A DNA stretch of 64,000 nucleotides from contig NZ_JAJKFK010000003.1 of NCBI RefSeq assembly GCF_021653975.1, positions 186,001-250,000 on the forward strand, in the 5' to 3' direction. Shown here one piece after another: positions 42,348-50,422 of this stretch. The notes under the pieces were generated by a model that saw only the letters and a program-made list of their open reading frames with translations, ran no database searches and had not been told where the DNA came from. The stretch comes from Amycolatopsis sp. GM8 (lineage in GTDB: Bacteria > Actinomycetota > Actinomycetes > Mycobacteriales > Pseudonocardiaceae). Positions within the stretch are counted from its first letter, which is position 1; each line of letters starts with the position of its first letter. Position numbers and translations under genes: made by a program.

Positions 42348-43540
42348 TTCCGCACGGTCGGCCCGGCCACCCAGCTCACCAGCGACGCCGCGACCGGCAC
42401 GAGGCCGCCGATCGTCAGGGCGGCCACCGGGCCGAGCGCGCTCGCCGCGGCGCCGATTACCGTGTCGCCCAAGGCCGGGCCGCCGCGCGAGGCCATCTGG
42501 TAGATCGCCGACACCCGGCCGCGCAGGCCATCCGGGGTCTCGACCTGGACCGCGGCGTGGCGGACCGTCGTCGCCAGCGCGTCGGCCACGCCCAGCAACG
42601 CGGCCAGCACCAGCGCCGGGCCGAACGAAGTCATGTGCACGAAACCGACGATCACCAGGCCGTAGATCGCGGTCGAGACCAGCGCGATGACCCCCGAACG
42701 CCGCGACCGCACCAGCTTGAACACCAGCGCCGAACCCAGCAGAGCCCCTGCCGACGGCGCCGCGGACATCAAGCCGTACCCCGTCGCCCCTGCGTGCAGC
42801 ACATCCAACGTCAACGCAGGCAACAGAACCCGGTACGCGCCGAAGATCGTCGCGCTCAGGTCGAGCGCCATCAGCTGCCAGATGAGCGGTCGCCGCACCA
42901 CATAAGCCGTGCCCTCACGCAGGCTTTCCCACACGCCCGCATGCGGTTTGTCGGGAATCAGCGGCGGCGTCCTGATCATCATCAGGGTCCCGACGAGCGC
43001 GGCGTAGGTGACCGCGTCGAACACGTACACCGAGCCCGCGCCCCACGCCGCGATGAACACGCCCGCCAGCGCGGGACCGACCAGCACCGCCAGCTCCCGC
43101 GACGGGTTCAGCAGCGCGAACGCGTCGACCAGCCGGTCCTTCGGCACCAGCGCGGGGATCAGCGCCTGCCGCGCGGGCTGGTCGAACGTCGCGGCGGCGG
43201 TCGCCAGCAGCGCGGACACGACGACCATCCACGCCGTCGCGATCCCGGCGATCGTCACCGCGGCCAGCGCGGCCGACACCACGAGCGCGATCCCCTGCGT
43301 CCACTGCAGCAGCCGCCGCCGGTCCATCCGGTCGGCGACCACCCCGCCGAGCGGGGACAGCACGACCAGCGCCACCACCTGCGCCAGACCGACGAGACCC
43401 ACCTGCGCGGTCGACCCGGTCAGCACATAGACCTGGAACAGGTTCGCCGCGACCGCGCCACGGGTGCCGATCTGGCTGAGGATCACCCCCGCCCAGTAGA
43501 GGTCGAAATCCTTGTTGCGCAATACCTCGGGCAGCCGCAC
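42284..43540 (-). CDS. MFS transporter, MFS_3/EntS-like
   Basis: This protein of about 418 residues with 10-12 helices begins at GTG 43540 ('VRLPEVLRNKDFDLYWAGVILSQIGTRGA'), a hallmark of the MFS_3 (enterobactin exporter-like) group. It has 'PLGGVVADRMDRRRLLQWTQ' as motif A and an acidic C-terminal tail. The start is only one base after the stop of the ABC ATPase gene, so it is the last gene of the leftward importer operon. Such proteins usually export small molecules; here it could expel a toxic intermediate. Confidence 0.85.
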   Translation of the reverse strand: MRLPEVLRNKDFDLYWAGVILSQIGTRGAVAANLFQVYVLTGSTAQVGLVGLAQVVALVVLSPLGGVVADRMDRRRLLQWTQGIALVVSAALAAVTIAGIATAWMVVVSALLATAAATFDQPARQALIPALVPKDRLVDAFALLNPSRELAVLVGPALAGVFIAAWGAGSVYVFDAVTYAALVGTLMMIRTPPLIPDKPHAGVWESLREGTAYVVRRPLIWQLMALDLSATIFGAYRVLLPALTLDVLHAGATGYGLMSAAPSAGALLGSALVFKLVRSRRSGVIALVSTAIYGLVIVGFVHMTSFGPALVLAALLGVADALATTVRHAAVQVETPDGLRGRVSAIYQMASRGGPALGDTVIGAAASALGPVAALTIGGLVPVAASLVSWVAGPTVRNYSLTDPDADEEPDEDRAAAA

Positions 43541-43541
43541 G

Positions 43542-44666
43542 TCAGCTGACCGGGACCAGGGTGACCTTGCCCGGGTCGACCGAGAGGCGCACGCGCGTGC
43601 CGGGCTCGATGGACAGCGTCGGGTTCGACCGGGTCCTGATCTCCAGCTTCCCGACGCCGATGACGTGGTCGATCGCGTCGCCGAGGAACGCCCTGGTGAG
43701 CACCTGGCCCGACCACTCGTTGACCCCGCCGCGCCCGGCACCGGTCTCCAGGTCGATGCACTCCGGCCGGATCGACAGCAGCACGTCCGTGCCGACCGCC
43801 GGCCGGGTTTCGGCGCCACGACACACGATCCGCCCTTCGACGGTGTCGACCGTGACCTCGCCGCCGGCACCGGCGGCCACGATCCCGTTGACGAAGTTGG
43901 AGGTGCCGATGAACTCGGCGACGAACTTGCTCGCCGGGCTGGTGTAGATCGCCCTCGGCTTGCCGACCTGCTCGATGTTCCCCTTGTTCATCACCGCGAT
44001 CCGGCTGGACATCACCAGCGCCTCGGACTGGTCGTGGGTGACGTACACGGCGGTCAGCCCCAGCTCGCGCTGCAGGCGTTTGAGCTCGAACCGCATGTTC
44101 TCCCGCAACTTGGCGTCCAAATTGGACAGTGGCTCGTCGAGCAACATCAGATCCGGCTGGATCACCAGCGCCCTCGCCAGGGCGAGCCGCTGCTGCTGGC
44201 CACCGGAGAGCTTCGTGGCGGGCCGCGAGGCGTAGTCCGACAGCTCGGTCACCTCCAGCACCCGCTCGACCCGCTCGCTGATCTCGCGCCGCCGCGGCCG
44301 CCGCCCGCGGGGCAGCACGTCCAGCGGGAACGACACGTTCTTGAACACGCTCATATGCGGCCAGATCGCGTAGGACTGGAACACCATGCCCAGTTCCCGC
44401 CGGTTCGCCGGCACGTTGACCTTCGCGCCCGCGTCGAACAGCACCCGCTCGCCCAGCGTGATCCGGCCGCTGTCCGGGTGCTCCAGCCCCGCGATCGAGC
44501 GCAGCGTGGTGGTCTTCCCACAGCCGGACGGCCCGAGCAGGGTGAACATCTCGCCCTCGCCGACGTCGAAGTTCGCGCCGGCGACCGCGTGCACGCGCCC
44601 GTCCTTGCCACCGCGCCGCGGCGACGCCGCGCCGTAGCTCTTCACGAGGTTTTCCACGACCAACAT
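43542..44666 (-). CDS. ABC transporter ATPase, FbpC/PotA type
   Basis: This 374-residue ATPase has Walker A GPSGCGKT, signature LSGGQQQR, Walker B LMLLDEPLSNLD and a C-terminal TOBE regulatory domain ('LLSIRPECIDLETGAG', 'VRLSVDPGKVTLV'). It belongs to the CUT1/ferric/polyamine-type importers. It lies 14 bp after the fused permease gene and energises uptake of the ligand bound by the two lipoproteins further upstream. Confidence 0.92.
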   Translation of the reverse strand: MLVVENLVKSYGAASPRRGGKDGRVHAVAGANFDVGEGEMFTLLGPSGCGKTTTLRSIAGLEHPDSGRITLGERVLFDAGAKVNVPANRRELGMVFQSYAIWPHMSVFKNVSFPLDVLPRGRRPRRREISERVERVLEVTELSDYASRPATKLSGGQQQRLALARALVIQPDLMLLDEPLSNLDAKLRENMRFELKRLQRELGLTAVYVTHDQSEALVMSSRIAVMNKGNIEQVGKPRAIYTSPASKFVAEFIGTSNFVNGIVAAGAGGEVTVDTVEGRIVCRGAETRPAVGTDVLLSIRPECIDLETGAGRGGVNEWSGQVLTRAFLGDAIDHVIGVGKLEIRTRSNPTLSIEPGTRVRLSVDPGKVTLVPVS

Positions 44667-44680
44667 GTCGGGTCCCTTCA

Positions 44681-46438
44681 CTACCTGGCGGAGTCGGATT
44701 GCAGCCCGACCCGCGCGCCGAGCCGTTGGGCGACGAAGACGAGCACGACGAGGATCGTCACCATGCACACGCCGAGCGCGGCGAGCGTGGTGAACTGGCC
44801 GTTCTCGAACTGCTCCCAGATCAGCACCGACAGCACCTCGGTGCCCGGGCTGTAGAGCAGGATCGTGCTGGAGAGCTCCCGGAACGACACCACGAGGATG
44901 TAGACCCAGCCCGCCAGGATGCCGCTGGAGGCCAGCGGCACGAGCACCCGCCGGAAGGTCTGCAGCCACGACGCGCCGAACACCGTCGCCGACTCCTCCA
45001 GCTCCTTCGACATCTGCGTCATCGCCGACGACGCGTACCGCATGCCGTAGGGCAGATACCGGGTGCAGTAGGAGATCAGCAGGATCAGCAGCGTGCCGTA
45101 GATCGGCACCGGCAGCCGCAGGTACACAAAGGACAGTGCGAGTCCCAGCACCAGCCCGGGAATCACGATCGGTGTGAACGCGAGCAGGTCCAGCGCGCGG
45201 CGGCCGGGCAGCCGGGTGCGCACCACCACCCAGGACACCACGGCGGCGAGCAGCATCACGATGGTCGCCGCGCCGATGCCGAGGATGAACGAGTTCTTCA
45301 GCGCCGTGCTCGCGAGCGGCATGTCCAGCACGGCCCGGTAGTTGTCCAGGGTCATCGTCTTGATCGTCTGCGCCGATGGCGCGGCGTAGAACTTCAGCAG
45401 CGACGCGTAGACGAGCACCCCGACCGGCAGGATCACCGTCACCGCGAAGTACAGGAGCACGCCCCCGCCGACCCAGCCGCGCGCCCGGCCGAGCCGGATC
45501 GGCTGCGGGCGGAACGCCTTGCCGCTCACGGTTTGAAACCCGCGGGCGTTGCGCTGCAGGTAACCCGCCAGCAGCACACCGGCCGCCGCGATGACGAGCA
45601 GGCCGATCGCGAGCGCACCGGCCGCGCCGTAGTCGATCGGGTAGGCCCGCAGTACGAAGTAGATCCGGCTGGTGAACACGTAGATGCCGTTCTGCAGGCC
45701 GAGCAGGCCCGGTACCTCGAAACTTTCCAGCGACTGCACGAACATCAGCAGCGCGGCGGAGATCAGCGCGGGGCGCAGCAGCGGGAGCGTGACCCGGCGC
45801 AGGATCGCGAGCCGGGAGGCGCCCGACATCGCCGCCGACTCCTCCAGCGACGGGTCCATCGCCCGGAACGCGGCCACCATCAACAGGAACGCGACCGGGG
45901 CCAGATGCAGGCCCTGCACCCAGATCATCCCGGGCACACTGAACACGTTCATCGGGCTGGCCCCGAACACCGGCCGGAACAGCAAGGTGTTGACCAGCCC
46001 GATGTCCGGGTCACCGAGGAAGATCCACGCCGCCGCGTACAGGATGCCCGGCACGATCAGCGGCACCATGGACGCGGCGAACAGCAGGCCCTTGAACGGG
46101 ACGTCGGTGCGCACCTGGACGTAGGCCAGCGCGGTGCCGGTCACGAGTGCCAGCACCGCCGACCCGAACGCGAACTCCAGCGAGTTCAGCATCATCTCGC
46201 CGGACTGCGAGGTGCCGCCGTAGGCCCGGGCGAACGCGTTGAACGTGACGCCGGCGCTGCCGGTGAACGTGTCGTGCAGCAGGTAGTACAGCGGCACGAT
46301 GGCGAGATACCCGACGATCACGATCGCCGCGCCGGTGATCAGGATCTGCGGGGTGAGCAGCCCGCGGGCCCGGGCGGCCAGCCGGCCGAGCGCGCCGGGC
46401 GACGCCGGCGCCGGAGCGGGCGGGGCGGTGACGGCCAT
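44681..46438 (-). CDS. Fused ABC transporter permease, FbpB/ThiP type
   Basis: This 585-residue permease is a tandem fusion of two six-helix units, each with an EAA loop: 'EESAAMSGASRLAILRRVTLPLLRPAL' in the first half and 'EESATVFGASWLQTFRRVLVPLASSGIL' in the second. This is the FbpB arrangement of ferric-iron and related importers. It starts 11 bp after the nearer binding-protein gene. The duplicated EAA motifs mean a single polypeptide forms the channel. Confidence 0.92.
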   Translation of the reverse strand: MAVTAPPAPAPASPGALGRLAARARGLLTPQILITGAAIVIVGYLAIVPLYYLLHDTFTGSAGVTFNAFARAYGGTSQSGEMMLNSLEFAFGSAVLALVTGTALAYVQVRTDVPFKGLLFAASMVPLIVPGILYAAAWIFLGDPDIGLVNTLLFRPVFGASPMNVFSVPGMIWVQGLHLAPVAFLLMVAAFRAMDPSLEESAAMSGASRLAILRRVTLPLLRPALISAALLMFVQSLESFEVPGLLGLQNGIYVFTSRIYFVLRAYPIDYGAAGALAIGLLVIAAAGVLLAGYLQRNARGFQTVSGKAFRPQPIRLGRARGWVGGGVLLYFAVTVILPVGVLVYASLLKFYAAPSAQTIKTMTLDNYRAVLDMPLASTALKNSFILGIGAATIVMLLAAVVSWVVVRTRLPGRRALDLLAFTPIVIPGLVLGLALSFVYLRLPVPIYGTLLILLISYCTRYLPYGMRYASSAMTQMSKELEESATVFGASWLQTFRRVLVPLASSGILAGWVYILVVSFRELSSTILLYSPGTEVLSVLIWEQFENGQFTTLAALGVCMVTILVVLVFVAQRLGARVGLQSDSAR

Positions 46439-46449
46439 TCGCGTGCCTC

Positions 46450-47577
46450 CTAGTTCGCCGGCGCGACGCCGCGCAGCTGCTCGTCGTACTTCTTCTGCCA
46501 GGTCGAGCTGTCCTTGGTCAGCGTGTCCACATCGAACGGCACGAGGTTGATGCCCTGGAAACTCCGGTCACCCGGCACCGTGGTGGACGGGGTCAGGTGC
46601 AGGTCCACCATCACCTGCTGCCCTTCGGACAGCAGCCAGTCGTAGAACAGCCAGGCCGCCGCGGGATGCTGCGCGGCCTTGAACATGCCGACGCCCTGCG
46701 GCCGAGCGAAGGCCGGCAGCGGGTTCGTGCCGTCGGGCAGCCGGTAGGCGACGGGCGCGCCGTCCTGCTTGGCCCGCTCGGTGATGTAGGTGTAGTTCAT
46801 CCCGTCCAGCGGGGTCTGGCCGGCGCCGAGCAGCTGCATCATCGTGGTGTGACCCTTGCCCGCCTTGGCATTGCCGACGATCCGCCGCCAGAGGCTGTCC
46901 ACCTCCTGCTGCGTCTTGCCGTGCTCGAGCCAGTATTTGGTGAGGTTCTCGTACCAGTCGCTGTCGGACACTTCGAGCGTGACCTTGCCCTTGTACTTGG
47001 GGTCGGCCAGGTCCTCCCAGCTGCGTGGCTCGTCGCCGGGCTTGATCAGGTTGGTGTTCCAGGCGGGCAGGAAGAGGTTGAACCGGTCGGCCGTCCAATG
47101 CGGAAACTTCCCGGTGGACTGGACCTTGTCGAGCGCCGCCCCGGTGTAGTCGGCCAGGCGATCGGCCTGGGAAAGCGCGGCCATTTCGAGGAAGTCCGTT
47201 TCGACGACGTCGGCGCCAAGGCGGTTCGCCTGCGCTTCCTGGGTCGCGCGCTGCAGCACGGTCTCGGAGTTCGCGCGGAACACCTGAACCTTGATGCCGA
47301 ACTCGTCCTGGAACTTCTTGCTGACCGCGTCGGAGACATCCTGCGTCATCGACGTGTAGATCGACAGCGAGCCCTCGGTTTTCGCCAGTTCCAGGGCTTT
47401 GGCCCGCTGCTGGTTCTTGGGCAGCCCGGCGAGCTGGGCGTAGACCTGGTCGGCGGCCGAGCTGCCGCCACCGGCCGCGGCGAGGTTTCCGGTGTCGCCG
47501 GCGCCACCGCTGCACGCGGTGGCCAGCAGCGCCACGGCGGCCGCGCCCGCGAGCAGTCCGAGCGGTTGAGTCCTCAT
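46450..47577 (-). CDS. ABC transporter substrate-binding lipoprotein (family 1), copy A
   Basis: A 375-residue lipoprotein with signal peptide and lipobox LLATAC (Cys22), and a type-II periplasmic binding fold like FbpA/extracellular binding protein family 1 ('LAKTEGSLSIYTSMTQDVSDAVSKKFQDEFGIKVQVFRANSETVLQRATQEAQANRLGADVVE'). It is a paralogue of the next protein and shares 'FRANSETVLQR'. The iron-coordinating Tyr pair of FbpA is not evident, so a metal ligand is not assured. It works with the downstream fused permease. Confidence 0.9.
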   Translation of the reverse strand: MRTQPLGLLAGAAAVALLATACSGGAGDTGNLAAAGGGSSAADQVYAQLAGLPKNQQRAKALELAKTEGSLSIYTSMTQDVSDAVSKKFQDEFGIKVQVFRANSETVLQRATQEAQANRLGADVVETDFLEMAALSQADRLADYTGAALDKVQSTGKFPHWTADRFNLFLPAWNTNLIKPGDEPRSWEDLADPKYKGKVTLEVSDSDWYENLTKYWLEHGKTQQEVDSLWRRIVGNAKAGKGHTTMMQLLGAGQTPLDGMNYTYITERAKQDGAPVAYRLPDGTNPLPAFARPQGVGMFKAAQHPAAAWLFYDWLLSEGQQVMVDLHLTPSTTVPGDRSFQGINLVPFDVDTLTKDSSTWQKKYDEQLRGVAPAN

Positions 47578-47602
47578 TGACCGTTCCCTTCGATTGGGGC
47601 CG

Positions 47603-48709
47603 TCATTTGGCCTGAGGCGCGCCACGCAGGAGATCGTCGTAGTTCTTGGTCCAGGTGCCGGACGCTTGGATGACCGACTGCGGCACCTGGTAGACCGCGG
47701 TTCCGCCGGCGACGGGGTTCACGAAACCGGGCACCTGCTTCGCCGCGGGGATGCGGTGGGACTTCGCGATCACCTGCTGCCCGGGGCCGAGCACCCAGTC
47801 CGCCCACAGCATCGCCGCGGCCGGGTGGCGTGGCTGCGCCATCAGCCCGAGCCCGTTGGGCCGCAGGATCACCGGGTCCGCGCCGGGCTGCCAGGCGACC
47901 GGCGCGCCCTTGGCCGCCGCGTTGTCGACCGTGTGGCTGTACACCGACGCGGCCACCGCGAACTGCCCGGCGGAGAGCAGCTCGCCCTGCACGGTGTGTC
48001 CCTTGGTCACCTTGGCGTTCGCCACGACCTGCTGGAACACCCGGTCGACCTCGGCCGCGGGCTGATGCTTCACGTCGGTGAGGTAGGTGTGCATCGCCGC
48101 GTACCAGTCCCAGTCGCCGACTTCGAGCGCCACCTTGCCTTTCCACTGTGGATCGGCGAGATCCGTGAAGGTCTTCGGCGCCTGACCGGCCGGCACGAGC
48201 GAGGTGTTCCAGCCGACGACGAACGCGTTGAACCGCTCCGCCTGCCAGTTGTCGAAGATCGCGTCCGGCCGCAGATTCTGTTTCTCGGGACCGTTGTAGG
48301 CGGTGAGCACGTTCTGCGAGCTCAGCACGTCCAGCTCGGAATCGTTGGTGTCGACGATGTCGTTGCCGACCTTGCGGGCACTCGACTCCTGCAGTACGCG
48401 CTGCAGCACCGTTTCCGAGTTCGCGCGAAACGCGTTGACCTTGACGCCGGGGTACGCGGCCTGGAACCCGTCGACGAGATCCTGGATGTCGGTGTTGGAG
48501 GTGTAGACGTCGACCTCGCCGCCCTCGGACTTCGCGTCGGCCAGCAGCCGGGCGGTGCGGTCGGGGCCGCTGAGGTTCGCGTAGGCGGCGTAGGCGTCGG
48601 AATGAGCGCCCTGCCCCGCTGAAACCGGGCCGTCGGCCGCTCCCGAAGAGCAGGCGGCGAGCACGAAAATGGTGGCCAGCAACGGAACGAACTGGGGAAC
48701 GCGCGTCAT
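47603..48709 (-). CDS. ABC transporter substrate-binding lipoprotein (family 1), copy B
   Basis: A 368-residue lipoprotein (lipobox VLAAC, Cys20) homologous to the copy 25 bp downstream: 'DAKSEGGEVDVYTSNTDIQDLVDGFQAAYPGVKVNAFRANSETVLQRVLQESSARKVGNDIVD' and the matching C-terminus 'WTKNYDDLLRGAPQAK'. Two paralogous binding proteins before one permease suggest the importer serves two related ligands or two affinities. It follows the monocupin gene after 110 bp. Confidence 0.9.
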   Translation of the reverse strand: MTRVPQFVPLLATIFVLAACSSGAADGPVSAGQGAHSDAYAAYANLSGPDRTARLLADAKSEGGEVDVYTSNTDIQDLVDGFQAAYPGVKVNAFRANSETVLQRVLQESSARKVGNDIVDTNDSELDVLSSQNVLTAYNGPEKQNLRPDAIFDNWQAERFNAFVVGWNTSLVPAGQAPKTFTDLADPQWKGKVALEVGDWDWYAAMHTYLTDVKHQPAAEVDRVFQQVVANAKVTKGHTVQGELLSAGQFAVAASVYSHTVDNAAAKGAPVAWQPGADPVILRPNGLGLMAQPRHPAAAMLWADWVLGPGQQVIAKSHRIPAAKQVPGFVNPVAGGTAVYQVPQSVIQASGTWTKNYDDLLRGAPQAK

Positions 48710-48819
48710 CGAGCTCTCCCTGGGAGTGGCGGGGACCGCCGGACTACCGCGCCCGGCAGGGAATGCCGCGGGGAAGCGGGGACGCACTTCCCCGCGGCAG
48801 GTCAATTCGGGGCGAGAGA

Positions 48820-49440
48820 TCAGGCCTTGCCCGGGTCGGTCAGCGGTTCGACGATCGTGCTCGCGCCGTGATCGCCGCCGTGCACGGTTCCGTTGGCGAT
48901 CGCGGACTCCAGCAGCGGCCGCGCCTCCTCGGGGGACAGCTGCACGCCGTGCCGCTCGATGTTGTGCAGCCGCATGGTGCGCAGCAGCCCGGTGTCCTGG
49001 ATCGCGAGATACCGCGAGGTGTCCGACTCGTCGAGGTTGAAATGCTGGTGCCAGGCCCAGCGCGGCGGGGCGAACAGGGTGCCCTCGGACCACTCGACGG
49101 CCTCGATGGGTTCGTCGTCGTAATTGATCAGCGAGTAGCCGTGGCCCTTGACGATGTAGAGATAGGCCTCGGTGGTGTGCCGGTGGCGTACCGAAGCACT
49201 GCCCGGCTTGAGCTCGGCAAGGTGCGCGTTGAGCACCTCGTAGTCGGCGAGATCGAACCACTGCCCGCGGTTGTTGCGCCATTTCCGCTCCGGCAGGTCC
49301 ATCTTGCGCAGATCGTGGGGCACCACAAGGCCTTTGATCGGCGGGTGCTGGCGATTGAACTCGTCGCGGGCGGCGATCTCCGACGCGTCCCGGTTGCGCT
49401 TCTCACTGGAGAGCACACCCCGCTGGTATTCGTCTCGCAC
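48820..49440 (-). CDS. Cupin-domain protein
   Basis: This 206-residue single cupin has a complete metal motif: 'SVRHRHTTEAYLYIVKGHG' (His86, His88, Glu91) and 'AWHQHFN' (His131/133, Asn135). The second motif resembles those of both bicupins at 39-41 kb. GTG 49440 is used because homology starts at 'RDEYQRG' and GAAGGG lies upstream. An enzyme (dioxygenase, isomerase or hydrolase) or a binding protein is possible. It follows the dehydrogenase gene after a 76-bp gap containing an inverted repeat. Confidence 0.8.
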   Translation of the reverse strand: MRDEYQRGVLSSEKRNRDASEIAARDEFNRQHPPIKGLVVPHDLRKMDLPERKWRNNRGQWFDLADYEVLNAHLAELKPGSASVRHRHTTEAYLYIVKGHGYSLINYDDEPIEAVEWSEGTLFAPPRWAWHQHFNLDESDTSRYLAIQDTGLLRTMRLHNIERHGVQLSPEEARPLLESAIANGTVHGGDHGASTIVEPLTDPGKA

Positions 49441-49461
49441 GACTGCATCCCTTCGTGATGA

Positions 49462-49503
49462 CGCTGTGTGTGACAGCACACAGCGTAGGTCTGACGGTCT
49501 GAC
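49462..49503 (-). promoter_or_regulatory. Inverted repeat plus ggtctgac direct repeat before the cupin gene
   Basis: cgctgtgtg (49462-49470) and cacacagcg (49477-49485) form a perfect 9-bp inverted repeat. It is followed by two adjacent copies of ggtctgac (49488-49495, 49496-49503). The block lies 22 bp upstream of the cupin start and could be an operator region or a leader hairpin. Confidence 0.5.
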
Positions 49504-49516
49504 CTTATACCTTTTG

Positions 49517-50353
49517 TTACATGACCGTGACGTCCGCTTCCGCCCGCAACAGTTCGGCCAGTGCGGCGACCGTGATCCCGGGCATCCGGGTCCGGCACAG
49601 CCGCGCGACGGGCACGTCCCGGCCGGCTTCCCGGGCCAGCTCATCGACGGTGTCGAGATCCTTCGCCCACCAGGTCAGCCGCATCCGTTCGAGCTCGCGG
49701 AGGGTGCGGCTGTCCACCGGCCCGTCGGTCAGCGCGGCCCGGACCGCGGGTACCGACAGGCCGTGCCGCCGGGCGAGATCGAGCGCCTCCTCGATCGCGC
49801 AGATCTGCGCCCAGTGCACGAGATTGTTGACACTCTTGGCGATCTGGCCCGCGCCGAGCGGACCGAGGTGGTGAATCGTCGCGCACCACGGTTCGAGTAC
49901 GGGCCGGACCTCGCCGAGCACGTCCTCGCCGCCGCCGACGAGCAGGTTGACCGTGCCCAGTTCCGCGGCACGCACTCCCCCGGTCAGCGCGGCATCGAGC
50001 ACGGTCCCCGGCGCGAGCCGTGTCTCGATTTCGCGCATCGTCGCGGGATGCACGGAACTGCACACGACGACGGTGCCGCGCTTTCCGGCGCCGATCTCGT
50101 CCAGGCACACGGCCCGCACATCCGCGTCGGTCGGCACGATCACGAGCACGACGCTCGCGCTCGCGGCGACTTCGGCGGCGCCGGCGGCGACCACGCAGCC
50201 CGCGCTCTCGGCCACCCGGCACCGTCCGGCGTCGAGATCGTGAACGGTGACCGTGAACCCCGCGCGGGCGAGATGACCGGCGATCGGCAGGCCCATCGCA
50301 CCCAGGCCGATGACACCCACCGTCTCCGGGGATTCCTGACCATCGCCCACCAC
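49517..50353 (-). CDS. NAD(P)-dependent beta-hydroxyacid dehydrogenase (3-hydroxyisobutyrate dehydrogenase family)
   Basis: A product of about 278 residues with an N-terminal Rossmann site ('VGVIGLGAMGLPIAGHLARAGFTVTVHD'), the substrate-side 'DAALTGGVRAAELGTVNLLVGG' and the catalytic Lys in 'GAGQIAKSVNNLVHWAQICAIEEAL'. An open frame reaches ATG 50401, but that codon lies in the operator. GTG 50353, five bases after GAGGAG, is the better start. It should oxidise or reduce a beta-hydroxy acid intermediate. A perfect TGGT-N3-ACCA box lies 37 bp upstream. Confidence 0.88.
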   Translation of the reverse strand: MVGDGQESPETVGVIGLGAMGLPIAGHLARAGFTVTVHDLDAGRCRVAESAGCVVAAGAAEVAASASVVLVIVPTDADVRAVCLDEIGAGKRGTVVVCSSVHPATMREIETRLAPGTVLDAALTGGVRAAELGTVNLLVGGGEDVLGEVRPVLEPWCATIHHLGPLGAGQIAKSVNNLVHWAQICAIEEALDLARRHGLSVPAVRAALTDGPVDSRTLRELERMRLTWWAKDLDTVDELAREAGRDVPVARLCRTRMPGITVAALAELLRAEADVTVM

Positions 50354-50389
50354 GATCACTCCTCGTCGACGCGATCTTCGGTGTCCTGA

Positions 50390-50400
50390 TGGTATTACCA
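50390..50400 (-). promoter_or_regulatory. Perfect TGGT-N3-ACCA box before the dehydrogenase gene
   Basis: tggtattacca with flanks ga and ttag lies between the aldolase-like gene (stop at 50423) and the dehydrogenase start at 50353. It indicates a separate regulated promoter here, with minus-strand taatac as a possible -10. Confidence 0.65.
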
Positions 50401-50422
50401 TTAGTCCTCGAAGGGAAGGACT

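Noticed and set aside
44699-46453. 584-codon plus-strand open frame opposite the fused permease
   Set aside because: It is an antisense artefact of the hydrophobic permease codons, dominated by Arg, Gln, His and Glu with no domain.
49517-50401. ATG 50401 as the start of the 3-hydroxyisobutyrate-dehydrogenase-like gene
   Set aside because: The ATG lies at the operator box, has no ribosome-binding site, and adds residues unlike the family. GTG 50353 after GAGGAG fits better.
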